Shown here: in pieces, positions 55,283 through 64,000 of the stretch
How positions within the stretch are numbered: the stretch's first letter is position 1
Layout: every line of letters begins with the position of its first letter
From: Moniliella sp. 'wahieum'
Lineage: Eukaryota > Basidiomycota > Moniliellomycetes > Moniliellales > Moniliellaceae
Reading direction: 5' to 3'
DNA: 64,000 nt
Assembly: GCA_003971905.1 (NCBI GenBank)
Contig: RSEE01000013.1
Location: 248,001-312,000 of the forward strand
The notes under the pieces: generated by a model
The model's input: only the letters and a program-made list of their open reading frames with translations
Database searches by the model: none
What the model was told of the DNA's origin: nothing
Translations under genes and position numbers: made by a program

Positions 55283-55895
55283 ATGGCCCAGGATGATTCG
55301 CGCCCGCTCCGCCCGGGTGGACCAAGCAGTACAACAACGAGTACAACCGCTGGTTTTACGTCGACACTACCGCCCAGCCGCCGCGGTCGAGCTGGGTGCA
55401 TCCGCTGGACGAGCCGTCGTATGCGCCGCCGGGGCCGCCCGATTCGAGCCGCGGGTACGGGGGATACGGCGCGCCGGGCGGAGGCGGAGGCGGGTACGGC
55501 GCACCGCCGCCGCAGCAGCCAGGGTACGGCTACGCGTCCCCAGCGCAGCAGGGCTACCCCGCTGCGCAGTACGGTCCTCCCCCCGGGCAGTATGGCGGGC
55601 CACAGGGTACGCCCCGCAGGGCTATGCCGCGCCTCCGCCGCAGACGGTGGTGGTGGAGCAGCAGGCACCGCAAAAGAAGCATGGCATGGGCGCGATGGGC
55701 GGCGCGATGCTCGGGCTGGGCGGCGGCTTGCTAGGCGGGATGCTGATTTCGGATGCGATTGGTGCGTGGGTGCGATCCTGGGGTTGGGCAGGCGGAGGCA
55801 GAGCTGACCGGAGCGCAGATGACAAGGAAGATGAAGCGTATCAGGAGGGGTACGAAGATGGCCAGGACAACGACTTTGGCGGCGGCGACTGGTAA
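55283..55895 (+). CDS. WW-domain protein, paralogue 2
   Basis: Starts MAQDDSRPLRPG in a good context (CACCATGG). One base over, the WW domain reads WTKQYNNEYNRWFYVDTTAQ and SSWVHPLDEPSYAPPGPP. A Gly/Tyr/Gln-rich middle (GYGGYGAPGGGGGGYGAPPP) leads to QKKHGMGAMGGAMLGLGGG, GLLGGMLISDAI and, after a 56-nt intron (55762-55817), DDKEDEAYQEGYEDGQDN and the shared DFGGGDW-stop. The whole order matches paralogue 1 at 46635-47271, which lacks this intron. Single-base slips near 55312 and 55605 interrupt the frame. The glycine-rich hydrophobic patch before the acidic tail could insert in or lie on a membrane; this is inference. Confidence 0.87.
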
Positions 55896-56481
55896 ATTGC
55901 TCGTGGGGGAGCCGGGGGAGGGGAGGCGGCTGAAGAGGAGGCACAGACGTGGGGGATGGCTCGACAGACAATGGCATTCATTGGTTCCAAACCACATTGG
56001 AGGGCAACCACAGGAGGGGGCTACGACCCAACACATGGGAGGGGTGGGGGGTGGGGGGGGTGTGCTTGCTGGCCATGCTCTAGCCCGAGTAGGGCGTGCT
56101 GAATGTGCTGGCGAGCGAAGGGACTGACTATAGTGACTACGACTGCGTATGCTGAGCCCCACGTATTGCGAGGATGTTGAAACCTTGAACCGCCGCCACC
56201 CCAGCGTGACGTGGCAGTGCCTGGCAGTGCGCCGCCGTGCCTGGCCGTGCGCGAGGCCTGAGGCGGCTGCGAGTGTGGCGCACTGGCTGGTGCATGGCCA
56301 GGACGTGGTGGTCATCGGTGGTGTCACCGGTCCATCACGTCTGGTCACCGTTGCCTTCCAGCGGCCCTCGGGCATCTGACCCATCGTGGTGGGCGTTGCC
56401 TCGGCCGCCGCCATCTTCCTCGCCTTCGTCCTCTGCCACCCTTCTTCTTCGTCCGCTCCGTTGCCCCTCATCGCCACCGCC
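55896..56481. other. Gap upstream of myosin V
   Basis: Promoter region with a G-rich run near 56040-56065 and AGGCCT at 56254 followed by AGGCGG at 56261. No gene seen. Confidence 0.5.
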
Positions 56482-59400
56482 ATGTCCGCTGATGTGCTGA
56501 AGGCCTACGTCGCTGGCACGCGCGTCTGGCTCCCGGACCAGAAGCAGGCATGGTTAGCCGCTACCCTTTCCACTCCCCCCGCCGTGTCCGATGGCAAAGT
56601 CACCTTTCCCCTCGTGATGGACGAGACGGGCGAGGAGAAGACGATCACACTGTCCATCAAAGATATCGATGCGGCCCTTTCCGGCAAGGAATCCGCATCG
56701 CTCGATGCAGTCGCAACCTCAACGGGCCAACTTGCCACCGGCCAACTTCCACCACTGCGCAACCCCCCCTTACTCGAGTCAACCGACGACCTCACCAACC
56801 TGTCCTATCTCAACGAGCCTCGGGTGCGCCCATCTCTCCATTCTGCATATGACATGCTGACCTAGATACAGTGCTGCATACCATCCTCAATCGTTACTCT
56901 ATGCGCAGCATTTACACATACTCGGGCATTGTCTTGATTGCTGTCAACCCTTTCTACCCGCTGAACCTCTACTCGCCTGAGCTGATCCGCGCCTACAGTG
57001 GCCGCAAACGTGGGGAGATGGAGCCCCATCTCTTGCTATTGCCGAGGACGCGTACCGCTTTATGATCCGTGACGAGAAGGACCAGACTATTGTTGTGTCG
57101 GGTGAATCGTACGTGTCCGGTCCTGTTCTTGGGTGATTAGGACGAGATGCTAACATGGATACAGGGGTGCGGGAAAGACCGTGTCGGCCAAGTATATTAT
57201 GCGCTACTTTGCTAGTGTGGAGGAAGATATGGCACCCCACAAAAAGGGCATCAAGAAGGAGACCAAGAGCGGGATGAGCGAGACAGAAGAACGTATCCTT
57301 GCCACCAACCCTGTGATGGAGGCGTTTGGCAATGCCAAAACCACGCGCAACGACAACTCTTCTCGCTTTGGTAAGTACATTGAAATTCTCTTTGACAACA
57401 AGTACAAGATTATTGGTGCTCAAATGCGCACCTACCTTCTCGAACGAAGCCGCTTGGTATACCAGCCTCCGACTGAGAGGAACTACCACATCTTCTATCA
57501 ACTGGTCGCGGTGTGCCCGATTCGGAGCGCAAGGACCTGGGTCTGTCGGACCCAATGGCGTTCCATTACCTCAACCAAGGCAACGATCCTGTGGTCAAAG
57601 GCGTGGACGATGCCGAGGAGTTTGCTGCCACAAGAAAAGCGATGGAAACGGTAGGCCTGAGTGAGGCAACTCAATGGGAGATTTTCCGCTTGCTTGCTGC
57701 CCTTCTCCATCTCGGCAACGTGCAGATTGGGCAAGTGCGCAACGACGCGCTTGTTGCCGAGGACGAGCCTAGCCTGTTCATTGCGACCAACCTCCTCGGG
57801 ATCGATCCCTACGACTTCCGTCGTTGGCTCGTCAAGAAACAGATTATCACTCGTGGCGAGAAGATCGTGTCCAGTCTCTCGCCTGTGGCTGCGACGGCGG
57901 TGCGTGACTCGGTAGCCAAGTATATCTACTCGAGCTTGTTTGACTGGCTGGTGGCCCAGATGAACAAATCGTTGGCCTTGAACCCTGACACGCAGAACTT
58001 GCGTAAGAACATGATTGGTGTCCTGGACATTTACGGCTTTGAGCATTTCCAGACGAACAGCTACGAGCAGTTTTGCATCAACTATGCCAACGAACGGCTC
58101 CAACATGAGTTCAACGACCATGTATTCAAGCTGGAACAGGAGGAATACGTCAAAGAGCAGATTCAATGGAAGTTCATCGACTTTGCTGACAACCAGCCAA
58201 CGATCAACCTCATTGAGTCTCGGCTCGGCATCCTGTCACTTCTGGATGAGGAGTCGCGCCTGCCATCGGGTTCAGACCAGTCCTTCCTCAACAAGCTGTT
58301 TACGCAGTTTGACCGCAAGCCCGAGTATCAGAAGGCGTTCAAGAAACCCCGCTTTGGCCACTCGAGCTTTACAGTGTGCCACTATGCGCTGGACGTGACA
58401 TACGAGTGGATGGCTTCCTGGAAAAACAAGGATACCGTACCAGACGAACAACTGGCCTTGCTCCAGGCAACCTCCAACCCCTTTCTGAAGCAAGTGTTTG
58501 AGACTGCCTTGGCCCATTCGGCAGCAGAACAGCAACCTCCGCCTGGGCGTCGTCCACTTGGCCTGATCAAGAAGCCGACGCTCGGATCCCAGTTCAAGGT
58601 TTCCCTCATTGGCCTGATGGACACGATCGACAAAACCAATGCGCACTACATTCGCTGTATCAAACCCAACGAGGCCAAAGTGGCCTGGGCGGTGGAACCT
58701 CAGAGTATGCTGGGCCAGCTGGGCATGTGGTGTGCTAGAGACGATTCGGATCAGCTCGGCGGGCTACCCGTCGCGTTGGACGTTTGCCGAGTTTGTCCAG
58801 CGCTATTACATGCTGGTCCCGTCCAACGAGTCGGGTCATTGGGACACATCAAGCAGAAGAGGCGATCAAGTCTTTGAGCCAGGCCATCCTCCAGAAAGTG
58901 GGCGCGGGGCCCGACACGTACCAGATCGGTCTCACCAAATCTTCTTCCGCGCGGGCATGCTGGCTTCGTTTGAACAGCGCCGCAAGGACCGGCTCAATGA
59001 GCTGGTTACCAACTTGCAGAAGAACGTGCGTGCGCGCATGGCGCGCCGACAATACGTTACCCTCAAAGCTGTTACGCTGCATGTGCAGACGTGGTGGCGG
59101 ATGCGGGCGGCGCAGCTGGCGTTCGACAAGTTGCGCAAAGAGACGTTTGCGGTGCGCATCCAGGCCGCTGCTCGTGCCCACCTCGCCCGCACCAAGCTCT
59201 TTTCCGCCCAGCGGGCCATCGTTCTGCTCCAAGCGCGTGTGCGGGGCAAAATGGTGCGTGCCCACTACCTTACCTCTCGCCTCGACATGGCGGCCGCCCG
59301 GCTGCAAGCTTGCTGCGCGGCGTGCAAGCACGTCGACGGTACGCCAAGGACCGCAAGGGTGTCATTCTCCTACAGAGCCTGACACGACGTCGCCTTGCCA

Positions 59401-61348
59401 AGAAGGAGATGGGGGTGCTCAAGACGGAGGCCAAGTCGGCCAAGCACTTCAAGGAGATCAGCGGCAAACTCGAGAAAAGGTGGTGGACTCACCCAGATCC
59501 TTCAGCAACGGACCAAAGAGGCGCGTTCGAAGGGCACCCAGGTGCGCGACTTGCAAGCACAGTTGGCCGCCGCCGATGCCAAGCACAGCGAGACAGAGGG
59601 CAAGTTGCGCGATGCTCTGGCGGAGCTCGCCAAACCCACTGTGGCTCTTGCCGAGTACGAGGCACTTCAGAAGCTGCTGTCGGAGAAGGAGCAGAGCTTA
59701 CAAGAAGAACAGGCACGCAGCGCGCAGAAGGACAAAACCATTGCCGACCTGCAGGACGAGGGGACACAGCGAACGCAGGAGATCGAAGCACACCAGCGGG
59801 TCATTACGCAGGCCACCCAGTCCGAGGAGGATGCACAGCTGATCGCGGCGCTGCGGCAGGAGAATGCACAGCTGCAAGAGCAGCTCAGCCGCGCCCAGAC
59901 GCTGAATGCTCTGCAAAAGAACTCGGGTCCGCGGCCCGAGGCTGCTGAGCCGTTCCAGCTCTCCCTGGGACGGGACCTGGAGGGCCTGGGCCGGCGCAGA
60001 CGTCCTTCCGATCTTGCCCTGGGCAATGGGGAGGAGATGGAAGAAGCCAGCTCGATCACTTGCCAAGCAGGCGCGGGGAGAGATGGGCTTCCCCGACCGC
60101 CTGTCAGGTGAATACGAACTGGGTTCGGACGCCGACCCTGCCGAGGAGATCATAGCTGCTCGAGAACGAGGAGCAGCTTGACGAGGATGTTCTCAATGGC
60201 CTGATTCTCAACCTGCAGGTGCCCTCGCCATCCGCGGCGAACGCACCTTCGCCCAAGGAAGTTCTCTTCCCTGCTCATCTCATTTCGCTCGTGACAAACG
60301 AGATGTGGAAGTACGGCATGGTGGGAGAGCGAGCGGTTCCTGGCGAACGTGATGCAGACGGTGCAACAACATGTCATGACGTTCGAGGACGAGAGTGCAA
60401 TTGCTCCAGGCATATTTTGGTTGTCGAACGTGCACGAAGTGCTGAGTTTTGTCTGCATTGCTGAGAGCGACATGCTCCAAGGGATTGGTCCGGGCATGGA
60501 CATGGACGATGCCGAGCTCAACGACTTCGAATGGGGCGACTACGAGCGATTGGTGACGATTGTCAAGCACGACCTGGACAGTCTTGAATACAACATCTAC
60601 CACACCTGGATGCAAGAGGCCAAGAAGGTGCTGCACAAGATGGTCGTTCCGGCCCTGATTGAGCACCAGGCGCTTCCGGGCTTTGTCACTTCGGACGCAG
60701 GTGGAAAACTGTTCAACCGTCTTCTCTCGGGCGGGACCGGGGTGCAGTACACCATGGACGATGTACTGGGGCTGCTCAACAAGGTGTGGAAGGCGCTGAT
60801 GTGTTACTATGTTGAGGCGAGCGTGACACAGCAAGTGGTCACCGAGTTGCTCAAGCTGATTGGTGTGACGGCGTTCAACGACCTTTTGATGCGGCGCAAC
60901 TTTTGCTCGTGGAAACGGGCATGCAGATCCAGTACAACATCACCCGATCGAGGAGTGGTGCAAGTCGCATGACATGCCTGAGGGCACGCTCCAACTCGAG
61001 CACCTTATGCAGGCCACCAAGCTGCTCCAGCTCAAGAAGGCCACGCTCGGCGACATTGACATCATCTACGACGTGTGCTGGATGCTGACCCCGACCCAGA
61101 TCCAGAAGCTGATTGCTCACTACTATGTGGCGGACTACGAGAACCCAATCTCTCCTGAAATTCTCAAGGCCGTTGCGGCGCGCGTCGTGCCCAACGATCG
61201 CAACGATCACCTCCTTCTCCCGCCCGAAGTGGACGAAGCGGGACCGTACGAATTGCCCATGCCTCGCGAGGTGACCGGCATCGAGACCTACTGCCCAGCC
61301 TACCTGGATGTCCCAGTGCTCCGCCGGCTCACCAGCCAGGTCGCCTGA
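56482..61348 (+). CDS. Class V myosin heavy chain
   Basis: Actin motor carrying secretory vesicles and organelles. Start [20 protein letters not shown]; an SH3-like N-terminus, then the motor. Key sites: P-loop GESGAGKT, switch [12 protein letters not shown], switch [21 protein letters not shown] and [10 protein letters not shown]. The neck (about 58990-59390) has repeated IQ-type motifs ([34 protein letters not shown]). A coiled coil follows ([20 protein letters not shown]), then the DIL cargo domain ([57 protein letters not shown]). Introns are 56824-56871 and 57109-57164; the second splits the P-loop serine codon. About 1590 residues, normal for the class. At least five one-base slips, such as near 57030 and 57511, lie in invariant motor text. 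Confidence 0.96.
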
Positions 61349-61720
61349 TTGTGGCGTGTCTGCGGCCAAGAGGAGAGTTAGCCGGTCCACGTCCTCTGCC
61401 CTTGACCATTTTCCTGCTATAACCCTTTTAGGCGCTACACCAACGACTCTGTACCCCTTTTCCTCACGCCAAATATAGAACCCATCATAGCGCTCAACGG
61501 AGCATCTGCAGATGGCCTGCGCGACGTATGATACGCCGACTCCGTTCGGCCGCCTGCTCAAAAAGCAGCTCCCTATGCGACAACGACTAGGGACAGGAGA
61601 GATCGGAGACAGTGGAGGCAGATTGGGTTCCCGTGGTATATGAGGCAGAGGGCTAAGGGCTGAGGGCTGAGGTTGCCGAGTTGGGCAAAAGCGATGAAAG
61701 CGGCAAAGTTGAAGACGAAA
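61349..61720. other. Convergent gap between myosin V and GOT1
   Basis: The 3' regions of both genes. An AGGGCTG repeat at about 61650-61672 keeps a 7-bp step but its core is not a palindrome. Confidence 0.5.
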
Positions 61721-62248
61721 TTATACCGCCGACCTGCGTGCTCCAGCAAGCTTGTCTAACACCTAGTGGAAGGTTAAGGTCAGTACTAGCCCAAGGACAG
61801 GAGACGAGGGGGGGGGCATACCTCTCGGATGCCAGGGAGAAGGAGGATGTTACCAATGAAAGGCAATTGCCTCATGAAGCTCAGAATGGTGGGGAAGAAG
61901 TCGCTGGGGCACTGTCAGTGGGGCGCACGGCAGAATCAAGCAGGAGGGAACGCACCCGAAGAGATTAAGGAACCCAAATGCCTCGATGGCCATGCCGATG
62001 AAAGTCCAGCGGCAGAAGACGAGAAGGATGCCGGTGAAGAAGCATATTGTGCCTCGGATCTTTTGGCGGCGGGCAAAGAAATAGAAGGTCTTCTGCGGGC
62101 CAATAAGGAGCGTGATACCGCCGGTGAAGAGCACATTGCCCAGCGCCAGCAGGGCGGCGTCAAAGAAGAGGAGCACACCCAGCCCAAGGAAAAAAGCGCC
62201 AAAGGAAACAAGTCCCACCCCGAGTTTCTGCTGGTCCGACAGCCACAT
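61721..62248 (-). CDS. GOT1: Got1, Golgi transport protein
   Basis: Small four-helix membrane protein of ER and early Golgi that supports COPII/COPI vesicle fusion. Exon 1 (61956-62248) begins MWLSDQQKLGVGLVSFGAFF and carries hydrophobic segments around LGLGVLLFFDAALLALGNVL, TGGITLLIGPQKTFYFFARR and GTICFFTGILLVFCRWTFIG. Exon 2 (61822-61903) gives DFFPTILSFMRQLPFIGNIL, then LLPGIRE. Exon 3 (61721-61762) gives VLDKLAGARRSAV-stop. Introns of 52 and 59 nt use GT-AG. All exons join in phase with no frame slip, one of the few fully intact long models here. About 138 residues, the family length. Confidence 0.95.
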
Positions 62249-62309
62249 GGCGATTCAACACTGCAACAGTCGACGGAGGCGACAGCAGCAAAGATGGCAA
62301 TTGTGGGGG

Positions 62310-62395
62310 CGATGGCAAGGCCGATGGTGATGGCGATTGCAATGGCAATGGCGATGGCGATGGCAATGGCAATGGCAAAGGCAACGACAACAAGA
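62310..62395. repeat. ATGGCR hexanucleotide repeat
   Basis: Imperfect units of ATGGCA/ATGGCG repeated about twelve times, 60-150 bp upstream of the GOT1 start codon. On the minus strand it would read as an Ala-Ile dipeptide run. Confidence 0.75.
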
Positions 62396-63282
62396 CCCGC
62401 CAGCCCTCTCGCCTTGGCTCGTCGCTCTCGCTGGACGCGCCTCTCACGTGCCCCCCCCCCCACCCGCAGCAGGGAGGCAGTGTGCGCGCTGAAAGCTGGA
62501 CAGGCGCCTGGCTCTCACGCTGCCTTCTGTGCCGTTCCTGCAATTTCAACCACCCGCTTGCTCCACCTGGGAAGGAGATGGCGCGGTTTTGTTCGGCCGC
62601 AAGCACCAGTTATTGCTAGTTAAATAAAACCAAGACCAGAGGGAGCCCAGTGCACCAAACGAAGCATCCGCTCCAGGTCCTGGCCCAGATACTCTGGATT
62701 CCCTTGTATACACCACTCCTTCTTCTCCCCCGTGCGCCGTCTCACACCTCACCGCCTCTCTCGTCCTATCTTCCTTCACACATCCCTCAGCAAGCGCTCC
62801 GCTCCCCCCTCCCCCCGGTCTTTTTTTGCTGATAGCACATTGTGTCCACTGACCGCATCCGTCTCTCAGAACCACCACAAACTCTCTGTACTCATCGGCG
62901 CACAATTGGGTACCTCAGTAGCGCGCTGTGTGGCCGCAAAGTCAGTCACTTTGCAGACCAACGCAGATGAGTCGATGTGAGCCTCTCTCATCCGCATCAC
63001 CGTTGGAGCTTGGAGGGGATGTTCGATACTAAAGTTTAATCAACCTCTCCTTGTCAGAATGCAAAACAGGATCGCCAGTGTGCCACATATATACACCATC
63101 ACAGGTCACCTCCGCTCTGCCTTCCCTCCCATTATATACTGTGTAGACCACTCACCCTTCTGTCATGGGGGGAGTCCTGTCGGAGGAGGGACCCACCCCT
63201 GTAGTTTAGGGATACAAACCCTTTTGGACGGCGGCGGCCAATCGGAGCTACGTACGTTAGGTCCTGCTTCAGATCCTGGTTA

Positions 63283-63301
63283 AACGTTAAACGTTGAACC
63301 G
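63283..63301. repeat. Heptad array AACGTT
   Basis: AACGTT at 63283 and 63290 (7 bp apart), then AACCGA at 63297. Confidence 0.8.
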
Positions 63302-63619
63302 AACGGGTGTAGAGGAACTTGGGAGCGACCCTCTAGTTCGGGTGGCTGCCTGCGTGCAAAGGCGCAACTCAGGCCTATGTAGAGCCCGCTGTGATATGCG
63401 AAATCAGACGGAGTCCTAATGAAGAGCAAGCGCCACTGAGAATAAATGCGGCTTTTGCAGAGTGGTCGACGTAACTCCTAAAATCGTGAGAGTGGTACAA
63501 GGTGGAAGGGCGAGAGAGGAGTGGAAAGAGAGGAATGGAAAGAGAGGAATGGGGGTTGCTTATGTACAGAAGGAACCGGGCTTCAAAACTGCGTCGCTTC
63601 GGGACATGTATATAAACAG

Positions 63620-63912
63620 AATGTGGGGAACTTTCAAGAGAGGTAAAGACCAATACGCTTCCTGTGCTCTCCAAGGCACTGACGCTGCGCCATCGGGCGC
63701 AGCAGATAATAACGGGTTCTGCCAAGCATGGGTGCGACGAGCACAAAGAGTGGTACGGTGAGGGTCCATGCCACGCTGGAGTGCCGCGGATGATATCCGC
63801 ACAGCATGAATAAGGGGTCCGCTGGCTCTCTCTCACTGGTCTAACGATACTGACGCGTTTTTTAGATGAGATGTCTATACGACTTGCAGGGCTCACTGCC
63901 CCGGAGATAACC
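63620..63912 (-). repeat. Dispersed repeat, right copy (inverted)
   Basis: The reverse complement matches 1873-2160 over its full length with substitutions and small indels, keeping the GCGGAT-ATC-ATCCGC hairpin and the TTGGCAGAACCCGTTA word. A 201-codon minus-strand frame crosses it but is not conserved in the left copy, so it is not taken as coding. Confidence 0.75.
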
Positions 63913-64000
63913 GGAGGAGCGCGCAGTAATACTATCCTCCCTTTGGCAACACCGCCATCCGCACTCATCCTACCACCCATAATGCAGCGCGTGTCGCACC

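Larger units (their letters stand above)
62249..63619. other. Right intergenic region
   Basis: GOT1 promoter with a hexanucleotide repeat, then no recognisable gene. A pyrimidine-rich tract lies near 62715-62825 and an AACGTT heptad at 63283. Confidence 0.45.

Noticed and set aside
6477-61348. Interpreting all broken conserved genes as pseudogenes or as programmed frameshifting
   Set aside because: Too many unrelated essential genes are affected at homopolymers, with no shared slippery signal.
25-63301. Heptad arrays as CRISPR repeats or telomere repeats
   Set aside because: There are no spacers, no long direct repeats, no cas genes, and the units differ between sites; no TTAGGG-like tract is present.
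63375-63980. 201-codon minus-strand frame as a gene
   Set aside because: It overlaps the dispersed repeat and is not kept open in the matching copy at 1873-2160.

Overview
This is nuclear DNA of a filamentous or yeast-like fungus, most likely a basidiomycete. The protein set is fungal: Mediator Med17, LDB19-type arrestin, Pam17, Cks1, UBE2W-type E2, eIF3e, Noc4, 14-3-3, two Zn2Cys6 regulators, a YLL032C-like KH protein, class V myosin with a DIL tail, and Got1. Spliceosomal introns are short (48-89 nt where ends could be fixed) and some carry CTAAC-like branch sites. I cannot name the genus. A tRNA-Leu(CAG) gene argues that CUG is read as leucine.

Layout. 1-6.3 kb is a repeat-rich, gene-poor end: a dispersed repeat (1873-2160), an RT C-terminal fragment boxed by inverted triple-hairpin arms (2195-3522), and a second, inverted RT fragment (4814-6297). 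6.5-13.5 kb holds Med17 and an arrestin. 14.9-18.8 kb holds a Ser/Thr-rich protein, tRNA-Leu, Pam17, Cks1 and UBE2W. 20.3-26 kb is a second repeat zone with a Ty3/Gypsy-type fossil, LTR-like fragments, one unknown gene and a Pmp3-like membrane protein. 26.6-37 kb holds eIF3e, carnitine acetyltransferase, Noc4, an INO80F-like coiled-coil protein and 14-3-3. 37.7-46 kb holds an F-box/propeller-like protein and a divergent pair of Zn2Cys6 factors. 46.6-56 kb holds two inverted WW-domain paralogues around the KH protein and a disordered protein. 56.5-62.3 kb holds myosin V and Got1, convergent. The last kilobase carries an inverted copy of the repeat seen at 1.9-2.2 kb.

Two window-wide patterns matter most. 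First, nearly every long intergenic gap contains a short array of palindromic hexamers of the form A-(4-bp palindrome)-T placed exactly 7 bp apart. The hexamer differs from place to place (AAGCTT, AGCGCT, ATGCAT, ATCGAT, AGTACT, AGGCCT, AACGTT) but the rule is constant. I know of no named element with this rule. Second, most long conserved genes, including essential ones, are broken by one-base slips, mostly a missing base in a homopolymer. This is best explained by unpolished long-read sequence rather than by pseudogenes, so the protein ends given here are gene spans, not clean reading frames.
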